Assembly: GCA_015179125.1 (NCBI GenBank)
Contig: WHVA01000084.1
Location: 1 to 64,000 of the forward strand
Direction of reading: 5' to 3'
Source of the DNA: Gautieria morchelliformis
Taxonomy: Eukaryota > Basidiomycota > Agaricomycetes > Gomphales > Gomphaceae
DNA: 64,000 nucleotides
Below the pieces are notes generated by a model, which searched no databases, had not been told where the DNA came from, and saw nothing but the letters and a program-made list of their open reading frames with translations. The translations under genes were made by a program, and so were the position numbers. The first letter of the stretch is position 1. Every line of letters begins with the position of its first letter. Below are positions 1-9,788 of this stretch, in pieces.

Positions 1-691
1 GGAGCTCATGCAGCGGCGATCTGTGCTTTTTAACATACCTGGTGGCTCTCCTTAGCCGTGGGTGCAGAGGGTGGTCCGGAGGGAGTGATAGCAATCGGAG
101 TGTGGCACCGTAGGTGTGCTTGTCGAGTCTCAGTTTCATGGGAAGCAGATTGGCATGTGCATCAAGGAGATTGGTGGGGGTGGAATGAAGAGCACCAGTG
201 ATATATATTGAGGCCATTCTTTGCACTCGCGCTAACCTGCTGGCGATTCCCGCAGAGCTGCTGGCCTTTTTATCCCCTTCCTTCTTCCTTACCGGTGTGT
301 ACCATACGTCTACCGCATATAGCATCTTGGGGATGGCGATTCCCAAGTAGAGTTGCCTCATGTTTCAGTAGGACATCCCTCTCATCAGTTTGGACAGCTG
401 CTTAAACTGCATTACCCAGTCAGTACCTTTGGCTGCAGCGTACTCCGCCTGTTCCCTAAAGTGATGTTCTTGATCAAGGATCATGCCGAGGAGTTTGTGG
501 GACAGAGAGGGAGTGATGGTAAATCCATTGATGTCGATGGGTTGCCTATGGAGGGGTCTGGTCTTGTTGGGCCATGTTGGGCTGTTCTCACGCTTCCTGG
601 TGAAGTCGATCACCTGCATCTTATCCATTTTGAACTGGGAGTTGTGTGTTCTTGACCATCCACATGCTCCCCTGTTAGGGATCATCCACAA
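1..691 (-). pseudogene. non-LTR (LINE) reverse transcriptase, C-terminal fragment
   Basis: Read on the minus strand, 691 to about 365 encodes the thumb-side end of a LINE reverse transcriptase of the kind common in agaricomycetes. Visible motifs are KMQVIDFTRKRE, ITPSLSHKLLGMILDQE, FREQAEYAAAKGT and MRQLYLGIAIPKMLYAVDVW (20 residues at about 362-303). After that the frame meets a stop near 290, and recognisable coding resumes in another frame (ARVQRMAS, LLPMKLRLDKHTY, near 230-100). In intact elements this linker leads into an RNase H domain, which would lie beyond the window start. The catalytic palm region is absent. It is a broken retrotransposon copy; family assignment is from motif memory. 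Confidence 0.8.
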
Positions 692-840
692 AGTAGCTAC
701 CTATTTATGAACATTTACTAGGTAGTTAATTAGTTTCAAATGTCCTCAAGAAAGGTTGTATTGATATTTCTATGCTACACTCACATTGGGTCCACAAGAT
801 ACAACAATCTCTTGATAGTTTAGCTAAGAATCCCCCACGG

Positions 841-979
841 TCACATGACTATCACATGACCTCAAAAACAGCTCAAAGTCACCTGATCATCCACAGTCAC
901 CTGACAATCACCTGACCTCAAAGTCACTTGATTATCTACGGTCACCTGACTTTCATTCGTCACATGATAATCACATGAG
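841..979. repeat. cluster of TCACATGA/TCACCTGA words
   Basis: The sequence repeats TCACATGA-, CACCTGA- and TCACTTGA-like octamers about ten times within 140 bp, in loosely spaced direct order. They resemble E-box (CANNTG) sites for bHLH factors. The cluster lies about 200 bp upstream of a TATA-like box, so an enhancer or LTR U3 role is possible. Confidence 0.5.
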
Positions 980-1179
980 CGTGTGAGTTTCTTACATACT
1001 CTTAGCTTTACTGTCACAGAGCTGTGACTTTAACCCAATATAGCAATAGAACCTTCCACAGCCTTCCAATAGTTTCCAAACCTTTCCTGAAGCTTCTCTA
1101 AGCTTCCACAAGGTTCTTCACAGTAGTAGAAGCCTCTACAAGGTTCCTAGCAGTAGTTACATAAGCTAGATAGATGCAG

Positions 1180-1187
1180 TATAAATA
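1180..1187 (+). promoter_or_regulatory. TATA-like box
   Basis: TATAAATA sits downstream of the E-box-like cluster and upstream of a C-rich leader. No downstream ORF is evident, so it may be the core promoter of a decayed LTR. Confidence 0.3.
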
Positions 1188-2246
1188 GCCTGCAGTTTTA
1201 GCAGTGAAGCAATCAATCATCTTTCACCCAAACCACTCATACCTTGAGTAACTGAAGTGTGACTTCAACACAGCCTTGTACCGAAGTACTGGCTCACTGA
1301 CTTGGCTACAGTCTAAGATTGCAGCAACTCTGATTGGCTCTGAGAAGTACAAGAGTGCTCTATTTTAATTGCAGCAGGCTCTGAATAATCGCGCTGCGAA
1401 CAGCAACATTACTAAGAGTAACTGATTAGTAATCCTGTACCATTAGACGCCACTCTGAGCAGTGATCTAATAGACTTGGTTATTAGTTATTTAATTCACA
1501 CAATAGATTATTAACTTAACTCTGAGTTAAGTGGGTTAATAGCCTTTTGAGTAATTGATCTTTCTTGATCAATCAATGCACTGCAGATATTAACCTAACT
1601 CAGGGTAAGTGAGTTAATATCCTACATTTGTTGAGTTGGAAAACTAGAAAAGCCACGAGAATAGTGATATACTTGAACTGAGGAAGAGTTCAAGCACAGA
1701 ACTATCTTTTCACATCTTGGGGATTATTGTTGTCTTTAATTCACTCGACCCACGGTCCTAAGACTCTAAGTAGCGTTCCCCCTTAAAGTATCTGGACCCT
1801 TGGATGCCTAATAACATTCTTTGACCTCACAAAGTATTGCACAATCTAAGAACTACACATGTTCAGTTAAATCTCTATTGCTACACTTCCTGTACCAATA
1901 CTGATTCTGATTGTTCACTGGAGTATAATTTCTTAATTGGGTTCTCCTTTAAAATAGTTTCGAAGCTTGCATGTGCTTGTAAAGTCAAATCTCTGATTGA
2001 ACTTTAGAATTGTGTTTAACACCACAGCTTTACGTTTAGTTCAACGGGTTCCAAAACAAATCCCTCCATGGCAAGAGACAATAATCTGGGGATGCATCCA
2101 TCCTCCAAAGCATGGCAGGGTTAGAACCATGTCTCCCGCCCTATTGTAGGGCCAGACATAGCAACAAAACTTTGTAGGTGATATTATGCTCTTGGACAAT
2201 AGCAAAAATACCTATATTTTAGTTTTTTCAACCACCATTATTGGAT

Positions 2247-2638
2247 TAGATGTGGAATTATTTTGCTTTTTTTTTTCAGTCCACACCTTATGTTATGCAA
2301 AGCGCTGTAACAATCACTGAGATTGCTGACTGAGTGCACACATACTTCATCGCCAGAGACCATTGATCTTCAGGGCTGCACAGACAAGCACAAAGCAGGG
2401 TCAATGACTCAGGAGGCAGGGATCAATACTTCATCCCAAAGCCTGAATTATATTGTCACTAGTTACTACATAAATCCTACAACTATTCTTGTCAGCCATG
2501 AGCTTCAAAATGTGTATTCGCCTCTGTGGGGATGCTAGGAAAGCACATACATACATGCCGCACAAAAGCATATCTGCATGATTTCTAACCTCATGGTATT
2601 CACACTGTCACCCCAGCTTAAGTTCAACCTACCAATCC
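2247..2638. repeat. 400-bp direct repeat, copy 1
   Basis: This segment, from TAGATGTGGAATTA to ACCTACCAATCC, recurs in the same orientation at 4623-5024 with many substitutions and a small replaced block near its middle. The two copies bracket about 2 kb. They could be LTRs of a small non-autonomous element or a local duplication. I saw no TSD around the pair. Short ORFs in both copies are not convincing. Confidence 0.7.
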
Positions 2639-2972
2639 TTTCTCCATGGCTTCTATATCCTTCTCTAATGCCGCCTCCATCCCTGTCAAAGCTGATGCTG
2701 GAATGACCGCACCTTCACCCTGGAACATAGCCATTAATGCCTTTCCCACCTCAATATCAGCTTCAGTGGTTGTGGTGACTGTTGGCCTGGTGTCCAAGGC
2801 CACCCCCTCATTGCATGTGTTGGATACTACTACCGATTCCCAAGTGGGTGTCAGTCGAGGTCTTGACACTGGCCCCTGTGGAGGACCCTGCTGCATCAAA
2901 GGTTCTTTTCCTTTTGTCCTCAGGCTGGATGGCACCTTGGAAGGATGGCCAGGTTTTTGCTTTATTGTTGCC

Positions 2973-3673
2973 TGTTACGACCATTCCGCTCAACCATCTC
3001 CGGCACCTCCGGAACACCTCCGCACCACCTCCGACTCTATTAAGCAACATCCGCAACCCTCAACCCCAACCCCTTGTTCTTCAGTACCCCTGGCCACCTC
3101 CAGTCACTGGCCCCCGTACTCGACCCTGAACACAGAAAGATACCATTTCCATAATTCTGTTTGTTCCAATGCCTATTGTACTTACACACCTTGTTCTTTG
3201 CCATTGTACTTACTCTACCCTGCACCCCCCTTGTCGCCCCCTTGTTCCACATTAGATACTTACCCCATATGTCTATCCGATTCCCGCCCTCTCCGGAATT
3301 TGCTTAGTACCATACTATTACTTGTTGCTTCAGCTCTTTGTATAAAACCCCCTCATGTATATCTCTGTTTCTGCAATCAGACAATCGACTTCGATGCGTG
3401 AATCCCTTCGCACTATCTCCTGTTCTTAGCACAGTGAGTCTTGCAAGCTTTGTCTCTCTCCGCCCTTGACATTCTGTCTTCCACCTCTTCCGCCTCCTCT
3501 GATCTTGTCCTCCGACCCTCGACCCTCAGCAGTCTCTTCTCGACTTCCGCCTTCTCTGACATCCGGAAGTCAAAACCGAAATACTTAGGACGATAGTTCA
3601 TCAGGGGCGCAACACATAAGTTGAAGCCATTGTCCTTTCTAGTTCCGACCTCTGGGATTTCGGATATGTAACA
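2973..3673 (+). mobile_element. solo LTR (TGTTAC...GTAACA) with TSD TTGCC
   Basis: A 701-bp segment begins TGTTACGACC and ends GGATATGTAACA, so its termini are inverted repeats of the retroviral TG...CA type. It is flanked on both sides by TTGCC (2968-2972 and 3674-3678), a 5-bp TSD typical of Ty3/gypsy integration. A TATAAAA box and a leader follow the expected U3-R order on the plus strand. A block near 3608 (ACATAAGTTGAAGCCA) recurs in the solo LTR at 47665-48252, so the two belong to related families. Confidence 0.9.
3341..3347 (+). promoter_or_regulatory. LTR TATA box
   Basis: TATAAAA lies about 370 bp into the solo LTR, the expected place for the U3/R core promoter. Confidence 0.6.
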
Positions 3674-3749
3674 TTGCCATAAGCCAAGGTAGAGAACCTG
3701 CAGTGCTGTGTTGTAATTCCTTAGAGTGTACATGATGGAATAAAACCAT

Positions 3750-4108
3750 AAACTCTTTGGAGGATAATCATAATGGTTATGTAATACAGCATATATGAGT
3801 ATATAATATATACTATAAGAGTATTAATAACAACATATAGGAATATACAGTAGTATTTATAAGGAGAATAATGATGTTATTAGATGATTCTGTATATATT
3901 TAAACATCTCGAAGATATATATACATATGAGAGAGTATTAGACTACAAGATAGAGTAACAGATACTTGGAGAAATACTTGTAACAGATATGAGTAGGAGT
4001 ATTAGTATGACTAGTTATAATGAGAGAGTATTAGACTACCATATGGAGTAATAGTAGTTGTGTAGATATTTGTAATATATATGAATAGTTATAATGATAT
4101 AGTGTATA
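3750..4108. repeat. AT-rich tract with an imperfect 93-bp tandem repeat
   Basis: The stretch is very AT-rich, with many TATA and GTATTA runs. A unit starting GAGAGAGTATTAGACTAC at 3929 recurs at 4022, about 93 bp later, with divergence. No ORF is credible. Confidence 0.6.
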
Positions 4109-4622
4109 TTAAAAGTGGGTAGAAAAAATAAGAAGAGACGTAAAAAGAAGAAATGGCGTTCTCGTTGGCGGAGTGGCTGCTCGGGGAGGGACAAAAGAAA
4201 ATTTATTTATAGCCCAACAATAAGATTGGCATATACTTTTGTCCTCTTCTTTTCTATAATCTGAGAATAAAATGGGTGAAGCTACAGGTAATAAAAAGTT
4301 GTGAGCATCTGCCTTTGTGTAAATGTCAGAGTAAACCATCTCTTCATTTTCTAAAAGGACCGCTGGTCTCAAAGCACACAGAAGCCTCAAAAAACTCAAA
4401 AAATGCCTCCAAACGCCAGGTTTGTACCACAAGAGAACACTGAGTTTCCTGGCTCTAATCTCTTTGCAGAAATTTATTTAACCACAGCCTGAGCATTTTT
4501 TATTATTGAAGCTAGCTGAGAAACCTAGTTGTTGTGGTTGACAAACTAGAGGGGTCAACACTAATAAAACTGTACAAAAAGCAGGACGTGCATCAGAGTC
4601 CAGACTTGACTGCAAATGGCTG
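4109..4622. other. no supported gene
   Basis: A 107-codon minus-strand ORF exists at 4109-4432, but it has no recognisable motif and lies in low-complexity surroundings. I do not call it. Confidence 0.4.
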
Positions 4623-5024
4623 TAGATGTGGAATTACTTTGCTTTTTTTCAGTCCAATGTTATGCAAAGCACTGTGACAGTCGCGAGATTGCTGACCGAG
4701 TGCACACATATGTCATGGCCAGAGACCATTGATCTTCAGGGCTGCAGAGACAAGCACAAAGCAGGGTCAATGACTCAGGAGGCAGGGATCAGTACTTCAT
4801 CCAAAAGCCTGGATTATGTTGTCACGAGTTACTACAGAAATCCTACAACTACTCTTGTCAGCCACAAACATGGTATAGGGCGAGATTATTGATGCCGATT
4901 TCAGGGTGTGTATCGGCCTTGGTGGGGACGCTGGGAAAGCACGCTGCACAAAAGTGTATCTGCATGATTTCTAGCCTCGTGGTATTCACACTGTCACCGC
5001 AGCTTAAGTTCAACCTACGAATCC
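4623..5024. repeat. 400-bp direct repeat, copy 2
   Basis: This is the second copy of the repeat at 2247-2638. It carries an extra block around 4865-4905 relative to copy 1. The sequence beyond the repeat (5025 onward) differs from that beyond copy 1. Confidence 0.7.
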
Positions 5025-6440
5025 ACACTGACCCATCCATCGTTGTTACCACGTAACGGCTTACCTGCACTCCCTGTACGCCTGTTCCCATATTTCTGAC
5101 AATGTGGTGCAGTCGGTGAGCCAAGCCAGGCTGTCGTTGCGTGCACGGGGAAGCCGGTCTCCTCTCTGCTATGCAAAGCCAGGGGCACACTCGTAAGCTG
5201 CTTGGTACTTATGGCCTATTGGGCATCTGTGAGCAGGGACAATGCGCGCTGCCGCATGGCTCATGTCCTCATGTGCGTGGCGTCTGAGTGAGACTCTGGG
5301 GCGGCCATTGCATTCGGAGGGCATACCGTGTATGGTGGATTTGGAAAATTTGCGAGAACTGGCGCTGTTGTTGGATAGGGTCGTGTCTGCAGAAGTAAGT
5401 CCTCACGATAGGGACGTAGGCGACGGCCACCAACCGGTCGCACCCGGACCTCTGCTGGGCTACGTAGTCCGAACTCGGATGTGCGGGGAGGTGCTGGATG
5501 AGCTGCGGGAGGAGGAGGAGGAGCGCGGGCGCGCGGTGTATGTGGGCGTGTGCGTCTGTGCCGGGAACTGTGCGTCAGATATCATAGGGAATGGGGATGG
5601 GGTACAGGAAACAGCAGGGAATGGGGCGACCCAGCCTCTCGGGCGCTGCGCGGGGCGGGCGGTGAGGAGCGACGCGAGGACGAGCGGGTGCGCGCAGTGC
5701 GCGAGCGGATGCGGGCCGTACCTACGCGCCTGCCGCGAACGGCAGGCGAGCATGACCGACTTGACGTATATTACCCGCGCCTCGAAGGAGGAGAGCTGCG
5801 TGAGGAGGGTCTCCACGTCCTGCCCTATGCTGTTCTGGACCCCGAACGCAAAGGCATCCTTCTGCCTCGCGAGCTGCACGACGCGGATCGCAGACACGGG
5901 CGCCGTGAGGGACAGGTGGAGGAGCGTTAAGCGATTCAGCGGCGGGGCTGCCAGTACAGCCACACACGGGGTCGAGCCGAGTGGTCGTTGTCAACACGCT
6001 GCGCAAGAGTTGCAGGAATGGAGACGCACATATGAGGAGGCGGAGTGTGTACAGCGTGTGCGATGAGGAGCGCGGTGAGCAGGGCGGGCAGCAGCGCGGT
6101 GGAGGGCGGGAGCTGCGTCTGGCCGAGTGACGGACAAGAAAGCCGTAGGAGACGACGAAGAGGACGGAGAGTTGAGCAGCAGAGGACCTTGCGAAAAAAA
6201 AAACTCAGAGGCGCCAAGGCACACTCACTGGAGTGAGAAACAAAAAGGCCTCCCTGGGCGTCGAAGGCGCGCGTTGCCAATGCACGCTTCTTCAGTTCAA
6301 TCCTGCCTAGACCGAGCAGGGCGGGATATTACCACTGGTCTAGCAGGAAGGCGTTAACACAATCACCAAACTGCGCTCTATATGTGTTCAGCCTCCCGCA
6401 TGGGCACCGACAGCGTCGCTACTCTTACCCAGTCCTGTTC
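5025..6440 (-). pseudogene. GC-rich island with an unrecognised, probably broken minus-strand gene
   Basis: Base composition rises sharply here, especially 5240-6300, compared with AT-rich neighbours. The most protein-like frame is on the minus strand at about 5950-5745 (SAIRVVQLARQKDAFAFGVQ, DVETLLTQLSSFEARVIYVK). A second plausible segment lies near 5500-5270 (DYVAQQRSGCDRLVAVAYVP), and a third ends at a GTAAGC donor-like site near 5060. Joining them would need introns or frameshifts that I cannot fix. The longest ORF is on the plus strand (5242-6066), but its composition looks like a shadow. No family is recognised; it may be a host gene relic. Confidence 0.3.
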
Positions 6441-6511
6441 AACCTGTCGCCCACGGCGTTGTTAGAAATTTAATTTGTAATTTGTAAAACAAAAAAAATT
6501 TCACCAATTTG
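6441..6511. other. AT-rich spacer before the MITE
   Basis: The spacer contains repeated TTTGTAA words and an A-run; nothing else is seen. Confidence 0.4.
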
Positions 6512-6514
6512 TAA

Positions 6515-7176
6515 GGGCGCGTTCGGTAACCAGACCACGAAAATGGATTTTGGTGATCTCTCACCAAAAAGTGAAGAAACCACGATTTCGCAATCTTGCG
6601 AAATCTTTTTTGATTTTGGGGCGTTCGGCACACGAAATCTCAATCTAAAAAGATTTTGACCACGCGTGATCTCCCTATACTTTTGAGATACAGCTCAGAG
6701 CTGTATCTCAAATGATATTCTCGACTCTACGCCTTGCCGTCTTCTTTCCGTGCTCTTGGCTGCTGTCTTGGCAACCGCACGACCGCTGTCCCGTGCACAC
6801 AACATGTCACATCTGGGAGCCAGCTATTACAGCTGGTTGAGATTTCTTGTAGATCAATGTATTTAAATTATACACATGTAGAAGTAATATTTATCTATTA
6901 ATCTGGCTGCAGTAATGGGGTAACAAGCAGAGATACTGGGCAAGTTATTTGAGGTGTGACTGACTAGGGTTAGGGTGAGTGTTATTGACACCTTTTGCCA
7001 AGACCAGGCACACTTAGTCATAGCGGAAGTTATGATTTTGAGATCGCAGAAAATCACAGAGCGTTCGGCTCGATTCGATACTGATTTCACGCAAAAAGAG
7101 ATCAGGTAATGACTGGGTTGCAGATTTTGTAACTTCTCCAGATCAGATTTTCGTGGTCTGGTTACCGAACGCGCCC
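6515..7176. mobile_element. PIF/Harbinger-type MITE with TSD TAA
   Basis: The 662-bp element starts GGGCGCGTTCGGTAACCAGA and ends with the reverse complement of that 20-mer, so the inverted repeats are perfect there and continue through CCACGAAAAT. The flanks are TAA at 6512-6514 and 7177-7179. A G-rich terminus with a 3-bp TWA duplication is the signature of Tourist-like PIF/Harbinger MITEs. No transposase ORF is present. A second, internal GCGTTCGG pair (about 6621 and 7057, inverted) suggests nested or duplicated ends. Confidence 0.9.
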
Positions 7177-7260
7177 TAAGAGTCTTCTCTTCCTGCACCT
7201 GCACCATCTCTTCCTTCTCTTCCTGCACCTGCACCATCTCTTCCCACCCATCCTCCACCG

Positions 7261-8115
7261 ATGGGACCACCACGCCTACCGCCGATTACGGCACTTCTGG
7301 GTGACTCGGACACGCAGAACACACTCCTGTGCACGCACAGGGAGTACTACCCGGCGGAGGAGCTCGTCCGGGAGTTCGCCCAGTTGGAGAGGAACCGTGA
7401 GTACATCTTCATCTTAGCTCAATGACCGCAATTCATACCGGTTGACCACATTAGCGGGTGCTTTGGAACAGCGGAGGTCTGTGGGCCTCGACACCCTGAC
7501 CTGGTCCGGCAGCCTCTCCTCTGGACCCTGCTTGGATCCCCTCATCCAAGCGGCGATCCTGAGTTCGCCATCACGGCGACTCCGGCTCGCTGATATCCAA
7601 GGGCGATCGAGAGGTGGAGTAAGGCTCCCCTGACGCCCAGCCTTAAAGTAAGTACTATATTTCTTGATTCTGTTCACCACTTGGCCCAATCTTTTCTCTG
7701 TGTATCTTGACCTTATTTGGCGCTGCTTGTTCCGCTTTCTTGGAAATCTATCGGTCTTTGATATGCTGACGATATTTATAGCAGTCAATACAACAACGCC
7801 TGGCGGACAGCGACTTATTCGCCAGGCAGCCTTTGGCGCGAAACGAGACCCAGTGGCAACGTGTGCGTCCATCTCTAACTCTCTCGCAGTGCACAGCCCC
7901 CCTCATTGTTCTCCCAGCGCCGAACATATTGGATTGTGGTAGCAGAGCCACCAGTGCAGGTGGTGCCACGTCCACCGCTCCCTCCTGCCCACGTCCCTCT
8001 CCCCAACTTCGGCGACTTTGTCAAGGCGGAGTCTTGGAACCCTGAAGAGGTTCCCCCGTTTCGTCCATCCGAGGACGGGGACGCCTGGGCTGGGCCATCC
8101 AACCCACGCTACTAA
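7261..8115 (+). CDS. probable multi-exon gene, product unrecognised, exon phases unresolved
   Basis: A candidate start at 7261 opens MGPPRLPPITALLGDSDT and runs to a GTGAGT donor at 7397. A second exon-like stretch begins after the AG at 7453-7454 and ends at a GTAAGG donor (7619). A third follows the acceptor ATAGCAG ending 7784 (SIQQRLADSDLFARQPL). The last exon-like frame ends at 8115 with PVQVVPRPPLPPAHVPLP and SEDGDAWAGPSNPRY. Phases between the last two exons do not join cleanly in the version I traced, so either one intron is misplaced or a frameshift is present. Proline-rich composition gives no function. Upstream, 7190-7260 stays open with a repeated proline-alanine-rich heptad. Confidence 0.35.
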
Positions 8116-8449
8116 AAACATGTAACCTGGCCTTCGCGCCTACCGCTCAACACGAGCAGAGACCAGAGACATCAGGCGACAGTCTGAAGGCAGCGCGAGG
8201 GTCAACAACAGAGCCAGTCGGCGGTCAAGGCTCAGTTCCGATCGTGACACCGAGCTGTGACACACGGACATTTTATAGCAGCTGGCTCAGGGCCTTGGCC
8301 CTGTAAAATTGAAATGTCGATTTCATGTTGGTCCAACATAATTTGCGTCTGATTCCCTGTATTGTTCCTTGCATTTCCCTTCTTGATTTAGCTCTCACGT
8401 ACAAATGCATTTAATCTGCTTTAGTCGTGATCTCGTGAACGCTGCATGA
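8116..8449. other. intergenic spacer
   Basis: No coding frame is supported. The spacer separates two plus-strand gene models and may hold the promoter of the zinc-cluster gene, but I see no clear TATA box. Confidence 0.4.
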
Positions 8450-9788
8450 GAGGTGAAGAAACTTGGTGCGGTCTACGGGCTGGGAACAACACGCGTAGTA
8501 TTGGGACAAGAAGAACTTCAGGTAAGAGAGCTCTCTGATCAAGTGTTTCGCTGAACACCCGATCATAGGCCGAGCTGCGGACCACGTTGCGTGTCGAAGC
8601 GATCGCAGATCCCGACTTCGAACGTCCGTCGGATGTGGACGACCTGGTGAAGGAGGTGAAAGAAGCGAAGGAGTGGCTCGGGGGTGCGGGTTTCCTGCTT
8701 AGCCCAGAGTTTCTTGATGCTGAGATGAACACGGTGCAAGGGCCGACAGCGTCGTGGGGCCCGTCGAAGGAAGCCGAGGTAGTGGGGGATGCTGCGAAGG
8801 AGCTTGAAAGTACGTGACACGTATCCGTTTGCTAACCAGGCTAATTCGGAGCTCTGTCAAAGATCCTGCTCCTGTTGTTGAGCCCATCGCTGCACCACCA
8901 GAATCACTCCGGCCCTCCACTATAGGTCCGTCTATGGGCACGAAACGTCGACCGATGTTTCTTTCGTCCGAGGATGAAGGCGACGACGCTCCGACACCGA
9001 AGAAGCCTCGCAAGGAACGTGCTCGGAGCCCTACGCCCGAGATCGTCGCAGTTGAGCCAACTCCTGCCCAACGTCACAAGGGTCGGGCGAATGCGCTGGT
9101 TGCCGAATCAGACAAGGTCCCGCAATCGGTGGCAAAGCATGGCTACCCCGAGCATGCGTATTTGCTCGGGTGGCTGATTTATAAAGGGGTAAGCAGCATG
9201 GTTTTTGTTGAAGTACTTCGCCCGCTGACTGTGTGCTTCCCCGTAGCACGACATATTGAAGAGGCCTGCGAAGTGTGGGCGATGTCTTCGCTATGGTCAC
9301 ACCTGCAGCGGCGAGGCAGGAAAGATGTGTGGACGCTGCATTCGCGATTGCCAGGGTTGTGTCGCGGCAGAAGGCAAGTTTCCATCTTCGTTATTTCTCC
9401 TACACCTTTCGAGCTCATGTGGAGTCCTTGTACCTCCTCTAGAGTACGTGGCGAAGGATGAGAAGGATAGTCGAGAGCCAGAGGTGAGGGAGCGAGGATC
9501 AAAGGGAAAGAGTAAGGGGAAGGTGAAGGATAAGGGTTCATCCTCGATTTCGTCGAAGGGTGTCCTTGGTAAGTTTGTTATGCCCTTCCTCTGAGCATCT
9601 CTGGCTGATTCTCAGATACCTCCGAAGGCACCCGAACGTCTACGCTGGCCGGCGAGGAGAGGATGGAGGAGCTGGTGGAGAGGTTGGAGGATCTGATGAG
9701 GAGTGTGTCCAGAAAGTTGAACGATTTAAGCGGAGAGGTGTTAGAACTCGAGGGGGTCCAGGCGATGATCAGGAAATTAGCAAAATAG
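8450..9788 (+). CDS. Zn2Cys6-type cysteine-cluster protein encoded opposite to Gag in element A1
   Basis: Six exons are visible: 8450-8521, 8569-8809, 8863-9188, 9247-9373, 9443-9568 and 9616-9788, joined in frame by introns of 47-69 bp. Donors are GTAAGA, GTACGT, GTAAGC, GCAAGT and GTAAGT, and all acceptors end in AG. The fourth intron uses GC instead of GT; the A3 copy has GTAAGT there. Exon 3 carries an acidic tract followed by a nuclear-localisation-like KKPRKERARSP. Exon 4 carries CX2CX6CX7CX2CX6C (KCGRCLRYGHTC, then MCGRCIRDCQGC), the spacing of fungal binuclear zinc clusters. Exon 5 is Lys/Ser-rich. Exon 6 is a probable coiled coil (EELVERLEDLMRSVSRKLND). The first exon lacks an in-frame ATG, so the N-terminus is unsettled; from 8450 to the end no stop interrupts the spliced frame. 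Role unknown; DNA or RNA binding is an inference from the cluster. Confidence 0.65.

Larger units (their letters stand above)
692..2246. other. intergenic stretch, possibly an old LTR
   Basis: No coding region is supported. The stretch is AT-rich, with a cluster of CACATG/CACCTG words, a TATA-like box and several short dyads around 1500-1620 (for example TTAACTCTGAGTTAA). The order repeat-rich upstream block, TATA box, transcribed-looking leader resembles an LTR. I could not find matching termini or a target-site duplication, so an LTR is only a suggestion. Confidence 0.35.
2624..3680 (-). pseudogene. hypothetical gene split at its start codon by a solo LTR
   Basis: The minus-strand frame ending at 2624 encodes a helical, Thr/Ala/Glu-rich C-terminus (TTTTEADIEVGKALMAMF, AALEKDIEAMEKG). 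Upstream it runs to the edge of the solo LTR at 2973-3673. If the LTR and one TSD copy are ignored, the frame continues to an ATG at 3680-3678, so the insertion fell immediately behind the start codon. The original product would have been about 115 residues. I recognise no domain; it may itself belong to a repeat, because its last codons lie in direct-repeat copy 1. The longer plus-strand ORF over the same DNA is a shadow crossing the LTR. Confidence 0.4.

Noticed and set aside
2646-3401. 251-codon plus-strand ORF
   Set aside because: It runs from a flanking sequence across the border of a solo LTR with TSD, so it cannot be one gene; the minus-strand frame is the better candidate left of the LTR.
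4109-4432. 107-codon minus-strand ORF
   Set aside because: No motif, AT-rich context, no supporting splice or promoter signal.
5242-6066. 274-codon plus-strand ORF
   Set aside because: GC-rich shadow of the minus-strand frames; Cys/Arg-rich composition without motif.
6250-6350. GTTCAATCC-type box suggesting a tRNA
   Set aside because: No acceptor stem or A box at the right distance.
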